Position numbers and translations under genes: made by a program. 64,000 bases of DNA from Welwitschia mirabilis (Eukaryota > Gnetophyta > Gnetopsida > Welwitschiales): positions 265,667,225 through 265,731,224 of the forward strand of contig JBOZIK010000001.1 in NCBI GenBank assembly GCA_051453625.1, read 5' to 3'. Each line of letters begins with the position of its first letter. Positions within the stretch are counted from its first letter, which is position 1. The notes beneath the pieces were generated by a model. That model saw nothing but the letters and a program-made list of their open reading frames with translations, was not told where the DNA came from and did no database searches. Of the stretch, positions 22,200 through 35,660 are shown piece by piece.

Positions 22200-23100
22200 T
22201 AAGAACTATGTTACTAACAAATTTTTAAACTAATCAACTAGATCTTTTAAAGTGAAAAAGAAAATTAAATCATCAACATACAAAAAATGCAAATCAAATA
22301 TGCCTTTAGATCATTTCATAAATAAATAGTTACTTTATTTTAGAATATAAGAAATCAAATCAAAGAAAAAAGTCATTACTACATTTATACTAAGTTCTTA
22401 GTTCTTGCCTTATGTCATAACATATCTTTTGTGACTTGAAAACCTAGTTTGATATATCTACAATATCAAAACCTGTAGGTTGCTCGATGTTTGATTCTTT
22501 CTTTAAATATTCATTTATAAATGTAGAAGAGACATACATATAAAAAATTTAAAATCCTGTTAAATGGAATAAGAAATAAAAAATCTCACTCATGTGTACA
22601 ATAAAAATAAAAACCTCATCATAGTCAATGACACTACTCAAATAATTAACCCATGAGTATATGCTTGAGTATAATTGACATAAATCAAGTGGATTTATTT
22701 ATTCATAGATATAATCTAGTTTTTAAATTATAATACCTTTTAAAAATACTTTGGCTCCATAAGGAATGTAATTTAGTATTGAATCTTGGAGACAATTAGC
22801 TCCTAATAACTTTAACATTAAACTATGTATCCAACAAAATATCTAGTATGTGGGATGCATATACTCTAAATCTCTATGACTACAACATTGACTCGTCCAT
22901 AATTTTATGCATCTTGGTTTCTAAATCATTAAAAATCTCTATTACTAAAGAATAATCATCTTTTATGATAATCTTAACTAGATCATTAATGAAAGAATAA
23001 GTATAGTCAAAACCTAAATACATTATGTAGTCAAAACCTAGGCACATAATAGTCCTATCTTTTGTTAGGTGTATCATGTGTAAGAGGAATGATGACATCT
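22200..23100 (-). pseudogene. Ty1/copia pol fragment (RT, possibly integrase)
   Basis: Minus-strand copia RT remnant. A block at about 22540-22440 reads NEYLKKESNIEQPTGFD, the usual copia region before the catalytic site, and the catalytic box YVDD is intact at 22269-22280 (FLYVDDLIFF). Upstream, 22880-23098 is open for 72 codons; FIND followed by a Lys/Asp-rich stretch and EIFNDLETKMHKI may be a decayed integrase core. It lies just upstream of the copia 5' LTR in the same orientation but outside it. It is either from another element or separated from the gag-only element by rearrangement. Confidence 0.7.
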
Positions 23101-23759
23101 TTATTAATAATGATTAACATGCATTGACAAATTATCATGTATAACTAAAGGATCCATTGAGAAATAATACCAATTATAATTTTCCATTTTACTGTTTTTG
23201 GATTACTTTCCATAAAAAGGAACATATAAAATAATATGCTTGAATCAATAATAATAATAAGGAATCATTAGATAAAAGTGAATTTTATTATTAAAAATAG
23301 TGATTACATTTCTTATCATTTAGTCAATATCCCTAGACTAGTGATCAAAGGTAAATATATGGGCTATGATCTAAGTCCCCCTCTTGGGACACTTGGAGAT
23401 TAGCTAAGGTTATCATAAGTTACATCCACATAGTTTATTCATCCTTACCTAATGTCATAGGATTTTATAGCATAAATGAAAGAACATTGTTTACATCTTT
23501 AGGTTACACCCATTCATAACTTATTAATTATGCTCATTTAGTATCTTAACATACTTTTTTTACAATTAGTTAATTTGGAATATTACATTCTATTCCTTAA
23601 GCATTGTGCTAATTCTTAAGCATGGTTTCTCCTCTTCTTATGTCATCCATGAAGCCATGCTCATCTATATTATTTTTTGTATTATTTACAAAACATAGGA
23701 GAAGAAGGGATATTGCTTATTAAGAGATACATTAATAATGAAAAATAACATATCATGTT
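23101..23759. other. A+T-rich spacer
   Basis: No open frame or recognised repeat. It may be the LTR or 3' flank of the adjacent chromovirus fragment, but no terminus could be placed. Confidence 0.35.
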
Positions 23760-24372
23760 TTATTACAAAATTTAGAAAAATCTTTTGCATCTACTCCTTG
23801 TTTTTCCAAGTTTGCTAATTATAATGGATCCATTAGATACATATATCATTCATATTTTTATTTCTTAATTGCTCAGTTCTAGTATTTATAAGTTTCCAAG
23901 ATTAAACAATAAAGGTTGGACTAGGTTTAAGTATAATATGTTATTAGTTCAAGGTGTAATCTTGGTTCTTATCTTTATGGTATGATTTTATTATGCTCAT
24001 TTAAAGAACTAGATGTATTCAAGACATTTGCAGAGGAAGTTCTAATTTATAGACTATATCCCATATTATTTCAATAATCCTGAATGGACCACAATACCAT
24101 GAGGCTAATTTGTTATACCTCCCTATTTTTAAGGAGTTCCCTTTCAGATGATTTTTAGCAATACTTGTTTGCAATTTAGAATATGTAGGTTTGATGTTTT
24201 TGATCATAGTAGTCTTATATAACTTGTAGTTGTTTTTTTATTTTGGTAATTACATCTTTTATAATTTTTAATTTAGAATGTATAAATTTTTCTAATCTTT
24301 GTAAAGGATCTAATCATGTAACAGGGATGGAGTTGTTCCTATCATACATTGCTTTGAATGATGAACATCAAA
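23760..24372 (-). pseudogene. Chromovirus integrase C-terminus and chromodomain-like remnant
   Basis: The minus strand of 24019-24207 is open for 62 codons. It contains NKLASWYCGPFRIIEII followed by VYKLELP, the GPF/Y module at the end of Ty3/gypsy integrase. Upstream (24360-24260) is a GTTPSLL block like the integrase C-terminal linker of CRM/Reina-type chromoviruses. Downstream (about 23950-23770) QWIHYN...TWKN resembles the aromatic-cage region of a chromodomain. The fragment ends abruptly against the truncated E2 LTR at about 24373. Confidence 0.75.
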
Positions 24373-25496
24373 TGGAGGTATAAAGGAACTGACTTTAAAT
24401 AAAATATTTATGTATTTTCTAAGTAGTAAAAGATGAAATGCAAGTAAACAATGCAAAGGAAACACACTATGCAAATGAAATAAAAGACTAACCTAAATGC
24501 AATATCTATTCAATTATCAAATCAATCTATCATAGAGACTCACTCTGTATAACCTAGATTAATGAAAGAAATCATTACTAATCAAAACTGATCTTAGCTA
24601 TTAGGTATGTCTAATATAATATGAAAATAGTGCAAAGTTAATTTAGGAAATAAAATGTAATGCATCTAAACTACTTGTGTCAACCTTAATAAAGTCTTTC
24701 CCTTATGATCTATATTATAGATCAAGCTATTATGAAATCATAAGTAACATAAATTATAAGGAATATTCACATAATAAAAGATATAAAAAAAGAAATAGAG
24801 TTTTAATTAATTCTAATTAACATCTATGTTACAAATGAGTAACACCTCAATAAAGGATGCACAGTTCGACACTAAATAAGATGTCTCTCTACAATAAGAA
24901 AGGATGGATCTCCTACCCTTTCATCTCTTATCATGGGAAATTTCAATGCGAAAAAAGATAAAGTTAGAGTCAATGGTTAAGGATGTATTCATTTCAAATA
25001 ATACTCTAAATATATGAAATATAAAAAAATACAATAAAACCCTAATGACTACATGAGAAGGTGCATGACACATGTAGAAACTTTAGTGAGTTTTGGTGAA
25101 TAGTTATTTTTAGGTGTCATCTTGCTAGTTGTCTGGACATCATAGGAGATGATGTCACATCATACAAGATCCACATCAACTACCAGTTTGGTCTAGTGAA
25201 TGTTATACTTAGCATAACTTATTTTGTCATCTATACTATCATCTAGATGATAAGGCAAATGATGGAATTAATAAATATTCTTATGTTAGATCAGCCTCTT
25301 TGATTATATGGTTTTTGCTTTAGATAGGAAGTATTAAAATTTACCTTAAATGCTATCAAATGTAATAAAGATTGCATGCTTTCATGATGTTTGCCTTAGA
25401 TCTCCATTATTGTTAAAACTCTGTATAAAGCTATCTAATGTTTCATAAAACTACTCAAAATATACTATGAAATACACATAATTTAGTAGCACAATA
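24373..25496 (-). repeat. E2 3' LTR, outer end truncated
   Basis: Matches 39270-40397 in order (for example TTTATGTATT near 24410, and AGGCCCTT just outside the inner edge). Compared with the 5' LTR, about 130-150 bp at the terminus next to the flank are missing. The inner edge reads ...TAGCACAATA, a decayed ACAACA. Decayed palindrome TCATCTAGATGA at 25239-25250. Confidence 0.8.
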
Positions 25497-25510
25497 TAGG
25501 CCCTTACTTA
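25497..25510 (-). promoter_or_regulatory. E2 polypurine tract
   Basis: The minus strand reads AAGTAAGGGCCTA before the LTR, close to AAGTGGGGGCCTA of E1. Confidence 0.7.
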
Positions 25511-27240
25511 GTCTTTTTAGTTCCTAATGAAGTTAGAAGAACAACCATGATTTCAAGCCAAATTAACTGAAAATAAATAAATTAGGGACTACAAAATAAA
25601 CTTAGAAATAATCTTAGAAATCTTAGAATATAAAATAGAAATGTTAAAAATAGACAATTGAATAGTTTTACTTATGCAGAGTAAGTGATTGTACTATTGT
25701 CTTGTACATTGTTTAAATGATGGAAGGGATGATTGGCTAAAAAAATAGAATCCTACTAAAATTTTTTAGAAAGATAAATGTTAAAATAAAAGAAAATTTA
25801 ATAGCCCCCCATTCGAATGTACAACATATCATAAAAATAATCATGTTCAACATAAATAATCATCATCATGAAATTTTTTAAAAATATATATATGATGTGA
25901 ATAATATTTTAAAAATAAGAGTTTACATCATGCTGATACTCAAAAAATGATATATCTATAAAAAACAAGTTTATAAGTATAATCCATGGATGGAATATAC
26001 ATAGCACAATATAATAAATCACTTCCCTCTTCATTCTAAAATGAACTCTTGATGTGCTCTAGGTTCAGATGTAAGTGAAGAAGATAAAGGATGCTTAATA
26101 TTTATAGGGAAATGATGGTCAATTTCTATTATCATAGATTATATATTATAATATCCATATGCTTGGACTACCTCTAAGATGTTAACTATGACACCATGCT
26201 CAATGCCTAATATATGATCATGCAAATTTGTTAGCTGCTACTCTATGTACTAAACTTTCCTCTTAATAGTGGATATCCTCTACTGTATCTTAGTAAAGCC
26301 TCAATTCATAGCCTCTCTAAGGCCCTATTCCATGTTTACTAAGAGATCTTATATTTGTTTAAGAATAATGCCAACCACGAGTCTCTATACCTAAGGTTTC
26401 TCTACCTTTTCTACGACCTATATACCCATGTTCTATAAATAGTGAGCTGATGTTTGAAGATGTGTAAGCTACTACTCACCCAAAGGTTCAAGTATACTGA
26501 AGAATCTAAAAATAGCTAAGAGAAGGCAAGGATATACTAGAGTCTAAATGTGATAAGCTTCAATCATCATCATAAGTCTTATCTAAATAAAAGTCAGTAA
26601 ATCCATCTACTCTTCTTATTTGAACATCTATAGCATTTGTAGATGTAATACCATATCATGACATTATGCAAAGATGAGCTGATGCTATGGATCAATCCTC
26701 TATGAAATATCTATAAGCTAGTAATAGATGCATCAGTAAAACTCCCCAGCTATCACTAATAATATTAGTCAGTATATCTAATTCTACGCCACAAGCATGA
26801 TGCTCCTATATACTATCAGCTAAATGAATATATGTACTCCTAATGCTATCTAACTCAATAACCATGACATGGTGTGGTTTGAGAGGATAGATATCTCATG
26901 GCTATAAATCATAGCTATAAACATATTAACTAGGTGGTCACAAGCATTAAATCTTTGCTCAACATACATCGTATCATAGAACTCTTTGGTTTTGGAGGTG
27001 TAATAGACTCCATGTGCATTTACTATTCATCTAAGCTATAAATATGTTAATATTTGATATACCTCTAGTTTAATCCTACTCATAAAATTTATAAAGTATC
27101 ACTTTACATGAATGGAAGATGATTAAATAGACATGGATCATGCTTGTCGAGGTGATGGATGCACAGGTTCTGCATGCTTAATCATAGGTGGGAGTAGTGG
27201 GTCTACCTCATACTCTAATAGCTCAGCATCTACCTCAGCC
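25511..27240 (-). other. E2 3' region, possible decayed extra ORF
   Basis: Low-complexity A+T-rich sequence. It corresponds to 53676-55440 of E3, as shown by shared blocks such as the reversed AGGTCTCTA...GGTATAGA text near 26400 and 54600. No frame is open and no domain can be named. The position between integrase and PPT is where Athila-type elements carry an env-like ORF. Confidence 0.4.
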
Positions 27241-28960
27241 TTATCTTATTTATCTCATCATGTGCATGGCCTAATCAATCACAACATAAATCACATCATG
27301 TAATATAAAGTGGAAATTGCTAAAATGTATCTTATGAAAATCTCAAAATAATCCCCAAAATTGATTTTCATGTAAAAATTATGAAAATATGTCCTTCTCC
27401 TCCTTAAAAAAAATAATACATCCTATATTACCTAATCATGTAAATAAAAAGTGTGAAACATGAGAAAAATAAAAAACTAAAGAATAGGTAGGCCCCATAG
27501 AAGGTTAAAAATAAAAGTGCTCAAATTAAAATCTAATCTAGTAGAAGAATAAAGATCATTACATTGATTAATTTACCTTTAAGGATTACTAGATTTTGGC
27601 TTATGGTTTTGAAAAAAGAATTTAAAAATAAAAAACTAATTCTACCTTATAAAATGTACAAATTTAGATATCTTATAAAATACTTGATGAAATCAAATCC
27701 ATAAGTACAAATCGAAGAACATAAAAAATTTATCGATATCCATGAAAACTAGGCTTCAAAAGGCTAAAAAATAGGAGAAAAATAAAAAATAATGATGGGA
27801 AAAAAAACATACCTTATTTTAATTAGTTCAATCAAAGTTTATAATTTGAAGCATTAAACTCACAAGTAAAAGATTTAATACATCAAAAGGGTCAAACATG
27901 ATGACTCTCTCTTAAAAGAATAGATAAAAATAATGTAAGAATGAAGAGAAATGGTGGAAAATAAGGTTAAGCCATAGTTTTAATGCACTATAGTTCACTC
28001 AAGTTGTCTAAATGATATCTAGAAAGACTATTAAAAAAATTAGGCTATTATTTACTTAATCATTTAGATGATTGGGTAAATAATGAAACTTTGAAAAAGT
28101 TTTAAAAAATGAAAATGTTAGTCAAAGAAGTTAATCTCAGATATCACCATGAAAGTATTAAAATTTATTTAAAAAATCTAAAATATAGAAAATGATAAAG
28201 AATCATGATAAACAAGGATTAAGAATGAGGAATACTAAAATTAATAGAAAGATAGAGTCATGAGAATGTACTAAGTAGGATGAAGCATGAGAAAAGAAAA
28301 TAAACAAATGTGTCCAAATTGAAAAATGACCATGAAAAATATGTAAAACTCTAAAAGATTACAAAGGAATATCATGAAAAGCATAAAGAACATCATCTAA
28401 TCAAAATGCTAAAAGAAAATTAACTTTTATTGATAAAACAATATGAGTAAAAGTAAAAATAACAACAAGAAACATACTAAATGAGAAGGACTTAAAAATG
28501 ATGATAAAAAAGTACAGAAATAACTTTGAAATAATAAAACAAATAACTAAAGAAAAAAAAATGAAAATGGACAACTACGAACATGAATAAGATAGTATAC
28601 CTACCCTAAATCCTAGCCTAGCAAACCTCCTCAGAAGACATCATAAAGTTACTTAAGTAAAAATGCATGATAAAATGTACTAACTCCATAAAGTTTCACT
28701 CAAAAAGGAAATTATTATGATAACATTAAAGATCAAGTGCTCTAAATAATAAATTATTAGACAAAAGATTTCTCATAAATGAACTCATTTTCTCACAACT
28801 TAAAACACATCTAAATCCTCAAAAGTGAAATGATTATGTGGGAATACTAAGAGTGTAGGAAATAAGTAATACCTCTAATTATACTAAGACTACCAGTGAT
28901 CCCATAGCCTCAAAGTTTTATTACTATCTTCTATGATGAGGGGAGTACAATTATAGTTAC
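27241..28960 (-). repeat. 1.72-kb tandem duplication in E2, copy 1
   Basis: Begins TTATCTTATTTATCTCATC and runs to GGGAGTACAATTATAGTTAC. It matches 28963-30692 with an offset of 1722 along its whole length (for example TCATCATGTGCATGGCCTAA at both starts). No N run lies at the junction. E3 has only one copy and E1 a shorter version. Contains TCATTTAGATGA at 28060-28071. Confidence 0.85.
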
Positions 28961-28962
28961 CC

Positions 28963-30692
28963 TTAACCTATCTAACTCATCATGTGCATGGCCTAAGTAA
29001 TCACAAATGTAAAGTACATCACATGAGATAAAGTGGAAATTACTAAAATATGTCTTGTGAAAATCTCAAAATAATTCAACAAATCAGTTTTTGTGTAAAA
29101 ATCATGAAAATATGTCTTTCTCCCTTTTAAAAGACTTCGTACTTCATATATTGCTTAATCATGTAAAGCAAAAATGTGAAACATGAGAAAAATGGAAAAC
29201 GTGAATAATAGGTAAATTACATAGAAGTTCAAAAATGAAATTACTCAAATGAAAAATCTAAACTAGTAGAAGTGCAGAGATTATTGCACTAATTAATTTA
29301 ACTTTAAAAACCACAATGTTTTGGCTTATGGTCTTTGAGAAAATAAGTTTCAAAGATAAAAAACTAATTCTACCTTATAGAATGCATAAATTTAAATATC
29401 TCATAAAATACTTAATGAAAATTAAATCCATAAGTACCAAATTAAAAAGCATGAAAAAATATTGATATATGTAAAAATTAGGCTTAAAAGGTTGAAAAAT
29501 GGGAGAAAAATTTAAAAATAATGAAGGAGAGAAAAACATACCTCATTTTAATAAATTAGATTAAATTTTACAATCTAGGATTATAAAATAATGTATGAAA
29601 GATTTAATACATTAGTAGGGATAAATGTGATGGTTCTGTCTTAAAAGAATGGATGAAAACAATGCAAGAATGAAGAGAAACGATGGAAAAGAAGGTTAGA
29701 CCATGGTTTTAATGCATTGTCATTAGCTTGGATCATTCAGAGAATAGATAGACAACTATTAGAAAAATCTTAGGCTATTATTTACTTGATCATCTAGATA
29801 ATAGGGTGAATGATTAAACTTTAAAAAAGTTTAGAAAAATAAAAATATTAGTTGAGAAAGTCAAGATTGGATATGAGTGTTAAAGTATTAGAATTTATTA
29901 GAAAATCCGAAAGATAGAGAAAGATGAAGAATATGAATAAATATGAATTTGGAATAAGAAATACTTCAATTAATTAAATAATAGAACAATGAGAATGTAG
30001 TAAGTAGGATAAAGTATGACAAAATAAAACTAAACAAATGTGCTAGAACTAAAAAATGTTCATGAAAAATATGTCGAACTCCAAAAGACAACAAAGGAAC
30101 ATTATGAAAATCATAAAGAACATCATCTAATCAAAAGGCTAAAAGAAAAACAACTTTTATTTGATAAAAAAATATGAGTAAAAATGACAATAACAATAAG
30201 AAAACAATTGAATGATAAGATTTTAAAAATAATGATGAAAAATTATAAAAATTACTTTGAAATAATAAACCAAACAATCAAAGAAAAAGAGAATGAAAAT
30301 GGAAAACTAGAAACATGAAGAAAATAGCATACTTATCCTAAATCTTAACCTAACAAATCCCCTTAAAAGACATCATAACGTTACTTGAGTAAAGATGCAT
30401 GATAAAATGTATTAATTCTATAACATTGAACTCAAAAAGGCAGTGATTATGACAACACCAAATATTTAAGTTCTCTAAGAAATAAATGATTAGACAAAAA
30501 TTTGCTAAAAAATAAGCTCACCTACTTTCACCCTAAAACACACTTGAATCCTCAAAAGTAAAATGGTCATGTGGGAATACTAAGAGTCTAAGAAATAAGT
30601 AATGTCTCTGATAATACTATGAACACCATTAATTCCATAACCTTAAAGTTTTATTACCATCTCTTTTAATGAGGGGATTGCAATGACAGTTA
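28963..30692 (-). repeat. 1.72-kb tandem duplication in E2, copy 2
   Basis: Head-to-tail partner of 27241-28960. Its end continues into sequence shared with E3 (GAAAAGTA...CATGAAGCAT at 30693-30720 and 57118-57142), so this copy is co-linear with the ancestral layout on the integrase side. The palindrome position corresponding to copy 1 reads TCATCTAGATAA at 29790-29801. Confidence 0.85.
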
Positions 30693-31200
30693 GAAAAGTA
30701 CAGATTCATGAAGCATTAGTAACTGATCCCCTAGTGTATTTCCCATACCTAGCAACACTGTTGAAGATTCCTTTTAGAAAATATTACCTCATTGTGGTAG
30801 GACATCATGGTTATTATGTATTTAGCACAAATATAATAGATCATGATCGTTAGTCTTTTTTTCTTTTTTCCTTTTTTTTTTTCTTCAAAAATCCCATATG
30901 AATACACACTCTAAAAGATGAAATTAAAGAAGTGAGCTGAAAGATAGAAAAGAGCATACTTAAATAACTAAAGATCTTATACCATTAATAAAAATATAAG
31001 AAATAAGGCATTTTCCTTAAAATTAAAGTTCATAGACATGTAAATGTCTTAAGATTGGGTGAATCCAATCTTATCACTATAAAATTCCCAAGTACAAATA
31101 CTAGGCATGAAAAACTTATAAAGAAAATACATAAGTAAAGTTAAAGATGATTAAGTGATATCATAACATTCCCCAAATGAATCAGATAAGAGAGTATTTA
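30693..31200 (-). other. E2 region between duplication and integrase
   Basis: Shared with E3 57120-57600 and with E1 10010-10500 in reverse. No open frame. Confidence 0.5.
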
Positions 31201-32380
31201 GCCAATAGTAGAAAGGAAGTCCTCCTCATTGAGGAAAACGTTTAAGACAAGTTCTTCTATTATGTTCAACATTACATTAAACAGTTGTTCATATATTTTC
31301 AACCTTTATCCATTATCTTTTCGATTCTTCCCAACATTTAAATTAACAATCTAAATGGAATTGTTAGAATGTGCTTTTCCTATAAGATAAGGACCTAACC
31401 ATTTATAGGTTAACTTATTGTGTAAAAGATGCACTTTAGTATTGTATAAAAGAACAAGTTTACCAGGTTAAAACTTTTTATTAAGTAACTTTTTATCATA
31501 TTTGAGCTTAGCTTAGGATTTATGAATGAGTTGATGATGTATGAAACATGTATATTTTCATCAAAGTGATCAAGTTAAGATAATCTATTTTAATATTTTC
31601 ACATAAGTCCATAATATTAATTTAATGGGAAGAACGATAAGAGTTATAACACACATCAACTAGTAAAACATCAAATTTCTCATACATAAGTTCATAAGGT
31701 TAAAAACTAAGAGAATTATGCTAAGTAGTATGATAAGCCTAAAAAACATTATTAAGATTATAAGCCCAAGATATATTATCAACAGAGATAATTTTATAAA
31801 GCATTTTATTTATTTCTCTATTTACATTGTCATCTTGACCATTGGTTTAAGGATGATAAGCATAATCCACTCTACGTTCAATTTCAATGAATAAAAGAAG
31901 TCTTCTAAAATGATTATTTATAAAATGAGTTTCTTAATTATTAATAATAATTCTAGAAAAATCAAATCATTGAAAAATATAAGTTCTAATAAAATTATAA
32001 ATAGTTTGGACATCATTCATAAAAGTAGGAATAGATTAAATTATTTAGTAACATAATCAATAGCCACTAAAATGGAATTTTTATCATTAAAAGATGGTTT
32101 AATATATCTTATAAAATTAATTACCCAATAATTAAAAGGCTCACATTTAAGAATAGATTTAAGAAGCATATCTTGAGGGAAAAAAAGGATAACATAACAT
32201 TGACAAGCATCACACCTTCTAACAAAATCAAAAGAGTCCTAACAAAAACTAGGCTAATAAAAATCAAGGTAAATAATTTTCATTACTATTTTCTATTTTC
32301 TAAAATGACCTTCACATATACTACTATGGTAAAGATAAAAAATATCTAATATTTTCCATTCAATCATACATTTTCTTATG
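31201..32380 (-). pseudogene. E2 integrase remnant
   Basis: Minus-strand integrase. The region around 31880-31800 reads YAYHP-stop-TNGQDDNVNREI, matching the conserved motif that ends in the catalytic Glu. Here the residue at 31829-31831 is Asp. The HHCC and core Asp regions lie upstream toward 32350 with many stops. The C-terminal end at about 31210 aligns with the same tail in E1 (near 9990) and E3 (near 57640). Confidence 0.75.
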
Positions 32381-32690
32381 ATTTGATCTTTGCACCTACG
32401 GTAAAGATGTGGTTCTATCTATTCATAATTACCTATTCTATGAAGAAAATATTTTATTTTATTATGAACTTAATGTTTTGGTATTTTCATGGTAATAAGA
32501 TAATTAATTATGTTAGCATACCAAGGAGGAGGATGAGTAAAAGATATAACAAAAAGTTATTCTTCTAGAAAAGAATCATTAATGGAAAGATCATCAACAG
32601 AGAAGAAAGATGTCATAAATGGTCTGCTACACTATTATGTTTCCTTGCTTGATCAATGATGGTAAAATTAAATTCTTATATAAGGAGGAT

Positions 32691-33060
32691 TCATCTAACG
32701 AGTCTAACACTAGAATATTTCTTAGCCATGATATATCTAATAACTGCATGATCTATATAAACATTCATATAAAAGCCTAAATAATAGTATCTAAGATTAT
32801 TAAGGCAAACGATTATGGTTAAAACTTCTTTCTTAGTAATAGTGTAATTTGATTGAGCTTTAGAAAACATTTTATTATGGTAAGATATAACTTTAAAATC
32901 ATTTTTATACTTTTGTCTAAGAACCCCATCCATGGCAATATTGCTAGCATTACATATTAATTCAAAATCTTTATTCCAATCTAGTCCATTACTATATGTG
33001 TGGAAGATATTTTATATTTAAGTGTTTTAAAAGCAATTTGATAAGATTCATTTCAATCAA
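32691..33060 (-). pseudogene. E2 RNase H remnant, copy 1
   Basis: Open for 80 codons (32691-32933, minus): VISYHNKMFSKAQSNYT, KKEVLTIIVCL, LRYYYLGFYMNVY. This is the same RNase H block as in E1 (7690-7900). The catalytic Asp block upstream is degraded. Confidence 0.8.
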
Positions 33061-33119
33061 ATTTAAATTCTTTTTCAATTAATAACTAAAGGGGTTTATA
33101 AACTTTAGCATAATCCTAA

Positions 33120-33778
33120 ATAAAATGATGATAAAAATCATAATAACCAAAAAAAAGATCAAACTTACTTTACATTATTGCAAGGATTAGGTTTTTAATG
33201 ATATTTACTTTTTTAGGGTTCATCCTAATTCCCTTACTAAAAATATGATGACCTAAGATAATTCCATTATTAACTAAAAATAAACTCTTTTCCCAACTCA
33301 AATGTAGACCACTCTCGATGCATCTATCTAGGACTTTCTCCAATATTTCTATAATTTGTTTAAAGTCTTTCCTAAAGATTGAGAAGTTATTCATAAAAAT
33401 TTCAATTAAATTCTCTAAAATATTAGAAAATATACCTATCATTGCACGTTGAAAAGTACCAGGGGCATTACAAAGTCTAAAAAACATGCATCTAAGGGCA
33501 AATATTCTAAAAGGTGAAGTGAAAGTTATTTTTACTTATTCTCCACTAGTTATACAAACCTGATTATAACCACTATATCCATTTAGAGAGCAATAAAGAC
33601 ATATCCTTAGATTCTATCAAGAATTTGGTTTATAAAATGTTAAGATCAATGGTCTTTCTTTATTACTTCATTAAGCTTTGTAAAATCAATACACATTCTC
33701 CATTTCCCATCTTTTTTAGTCACCACCATCAAAGGGCTAACCTACTCACTATCAGATATGGCATAAATAATTCTAGCA
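33120..33778 (-). pseudogene. E2 reverse transcriptase remnant, copy 1, catalytic FMDD changed to FMNN
   Basis: Open for 105 codons at 33170-33487 (minus): FFRLCNAPGTFQRAM, then IEIFMNNFSIF, then SGLHLSWEKSLF and GIILGHHIF. The catalytic box is at 33386-33397, and both Asp are Asn through G-to-A changes on the coding strand. The N-terminal RT part runs up to the N run at 33779. Confidence 0.85.
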
Positions 33779-33878
33779 NNNNNNNNNNNNNNNNNNNNNN
33801 NNNNNNNNNNNNNNNNNNNNNNNNNNNNNNNNNNNNNNNNNNNNNNNNNNNNNNNNNNNNNNNNNNNNNNNNNNNNNN
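33779..33878. other. Assembly gap, 100 N, duplicated pol on both sides
   Basis: The left flank (about 32190-33778) and the right flank (33879-35640) carry the same integrase-N-term/RNase H/RT segment in the same orientation. Confidence 0.9.
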
Positions 33879-35660
33879 CTACCATAATGTTAACAAGCAT
33901 CACATCTTCTAGAAAAATTAAAAGAGTCCTGAAAAAGACTAGGCTAATAAAAACTAGAGTAAAGAATTTTCATTGTTAGTTTTTATCCACTAAAATGACC
34001 TCCACAAATACCATTATGGCAAAGATGAAGGATGAATGATTTTTCCTATTCAAGCATACATTTTCTCATGATTTGATCTTTGCACCTAGGATAAAGATGT
34101 GGCTTTATCGATTCATAATCACCTATTCTATGGAGAAATTATTTTCTTTAATTATGACTATAATGTTATGGTGTTTTCATAGTAATAAGATAATTAACTA
34201 TGTAAACATACCAAGGAGGAATATCAACAGAAGATATGGTAAAAAGTTATTTATCTAAAAAATAATCATTAATCATAAGATCAATAAGAGAAGAAGAAAG
34301 ATGTGATAAATGATCTGCTATACTATTATGTTTCTTTGCTTTATCAATAATAGTGAGAATAAATTCTTACATAAGGAGAATCAATCTAATAAGTATAGCA
34401 TTAGAATGTTTTTTGATCATATGATATCTAATAGCTACATGATCAATGTAAACATTCTTATAAAAGACTAAAAGATAGTATCTAAGATTATTAAGGTAAA
34501 TGATTATGTCTGTTATTTCTTTCTCAGTAGTAGTGCAATTTTCTTAAGCTTTAGACAACGTTTGGCCATGATAAATTATAACTTTAAAATCATTTTTATA
34601 ATTTTATTCAAAAATACCATCTATAATAATAATGATACTAGAATTACATATTAATTCAAAATATTTATTCCAATCAAGGACCATTACTATAGGCATGGAA
34701 GAGATTTCATCTTTAAGTGTTTAAAAAGCAAGCTAAGATTTGTTCCATTCAAATTTAACTTCTTTTTCAAGTAATGAGTAAAGGGTTTTATAAATTTTAG
34801 CACAATCCTAAATAAAATGATGATAAAAATCACGATAACTAAGGAAGGTAGATCACTTAGTCTTATTCATCTTTAATGCAAGAGCACTTGATCAGTAAGC
34901 TATTATGCACTTTTTTAAGAATGGCTACTTTTAGGCAAACCTTCTTGTTGTCTTTGTGTTCATACATCCTTCATCATTGAGTAGTCATTTATGGGCTAAG
35001 ATTAAAATTGTTTTATAATTATTAATAGAGTTAAATTTTTAATGATAATTACTTTCTTAGGTTCTATTATAATTTCATTTCTAGAAATGTGGTGATCTAA
35101 GATAGTTAAATTATCAACAAGAAATAAAATGTTCTTCTAATTCAAATGTAGGCCATTCTTAATGAATCTATCAAGGAATTTCTCTAACCTTTATAATATT
35201 TATTTAAAGTTTTTATCAAATATTAAGAAGTCATCCATAATTATTTCAATTGAATCCTTTAACATATTAAAAAATATGCTCATTATTACATGTTAAGAAG
35301 TTTTAGGGGCATTAAAAAATCTATAAGGCATGCATCTAAAAGTAAATGTTCTAAAAGATGAAGTAAAAGTTATTTTTACTTGATCCTCAATAGTTATACA
35401 AACCTCATTATAAGCACTATACTTATCATGAAAGTAATAAAAAAACATGTCCTTGGATTCTATCAAGAATTTGATTAAGCAAAAGTAAAGGGAAATGATC
35501 CTTCTTTATTACTTATTTAAGATCTCTAAATTTAATACACATTCTTTACTTTACATCTTTTTAGGTGCTACCATTAAAGGTCTAATCCACTTACTATTAG
35601 CTATGGCATAAATAATTCTAGAATCTACTAATTTAATGATTTCATCTTTTAAGACTTATT
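33879..35660 (-). pseudogene. E2 pol segment, copy 2 (integrase start, RNase H, RT)
   Basis: Second diverged copy of 32190-33778, beginning ACCATAATGTTAACAAGCATC (compare 32193). It carries an integrase N-terminal piece, RNase H (about 34360-34760) and RT (about 34830-35660). An extra ~150 bp at 34870-35020 is absent from copy 1. It continues without a gap into the protease side (35660 onward), so it is co-linear with gag. It is broken by many stops. Confidence 0.75.
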
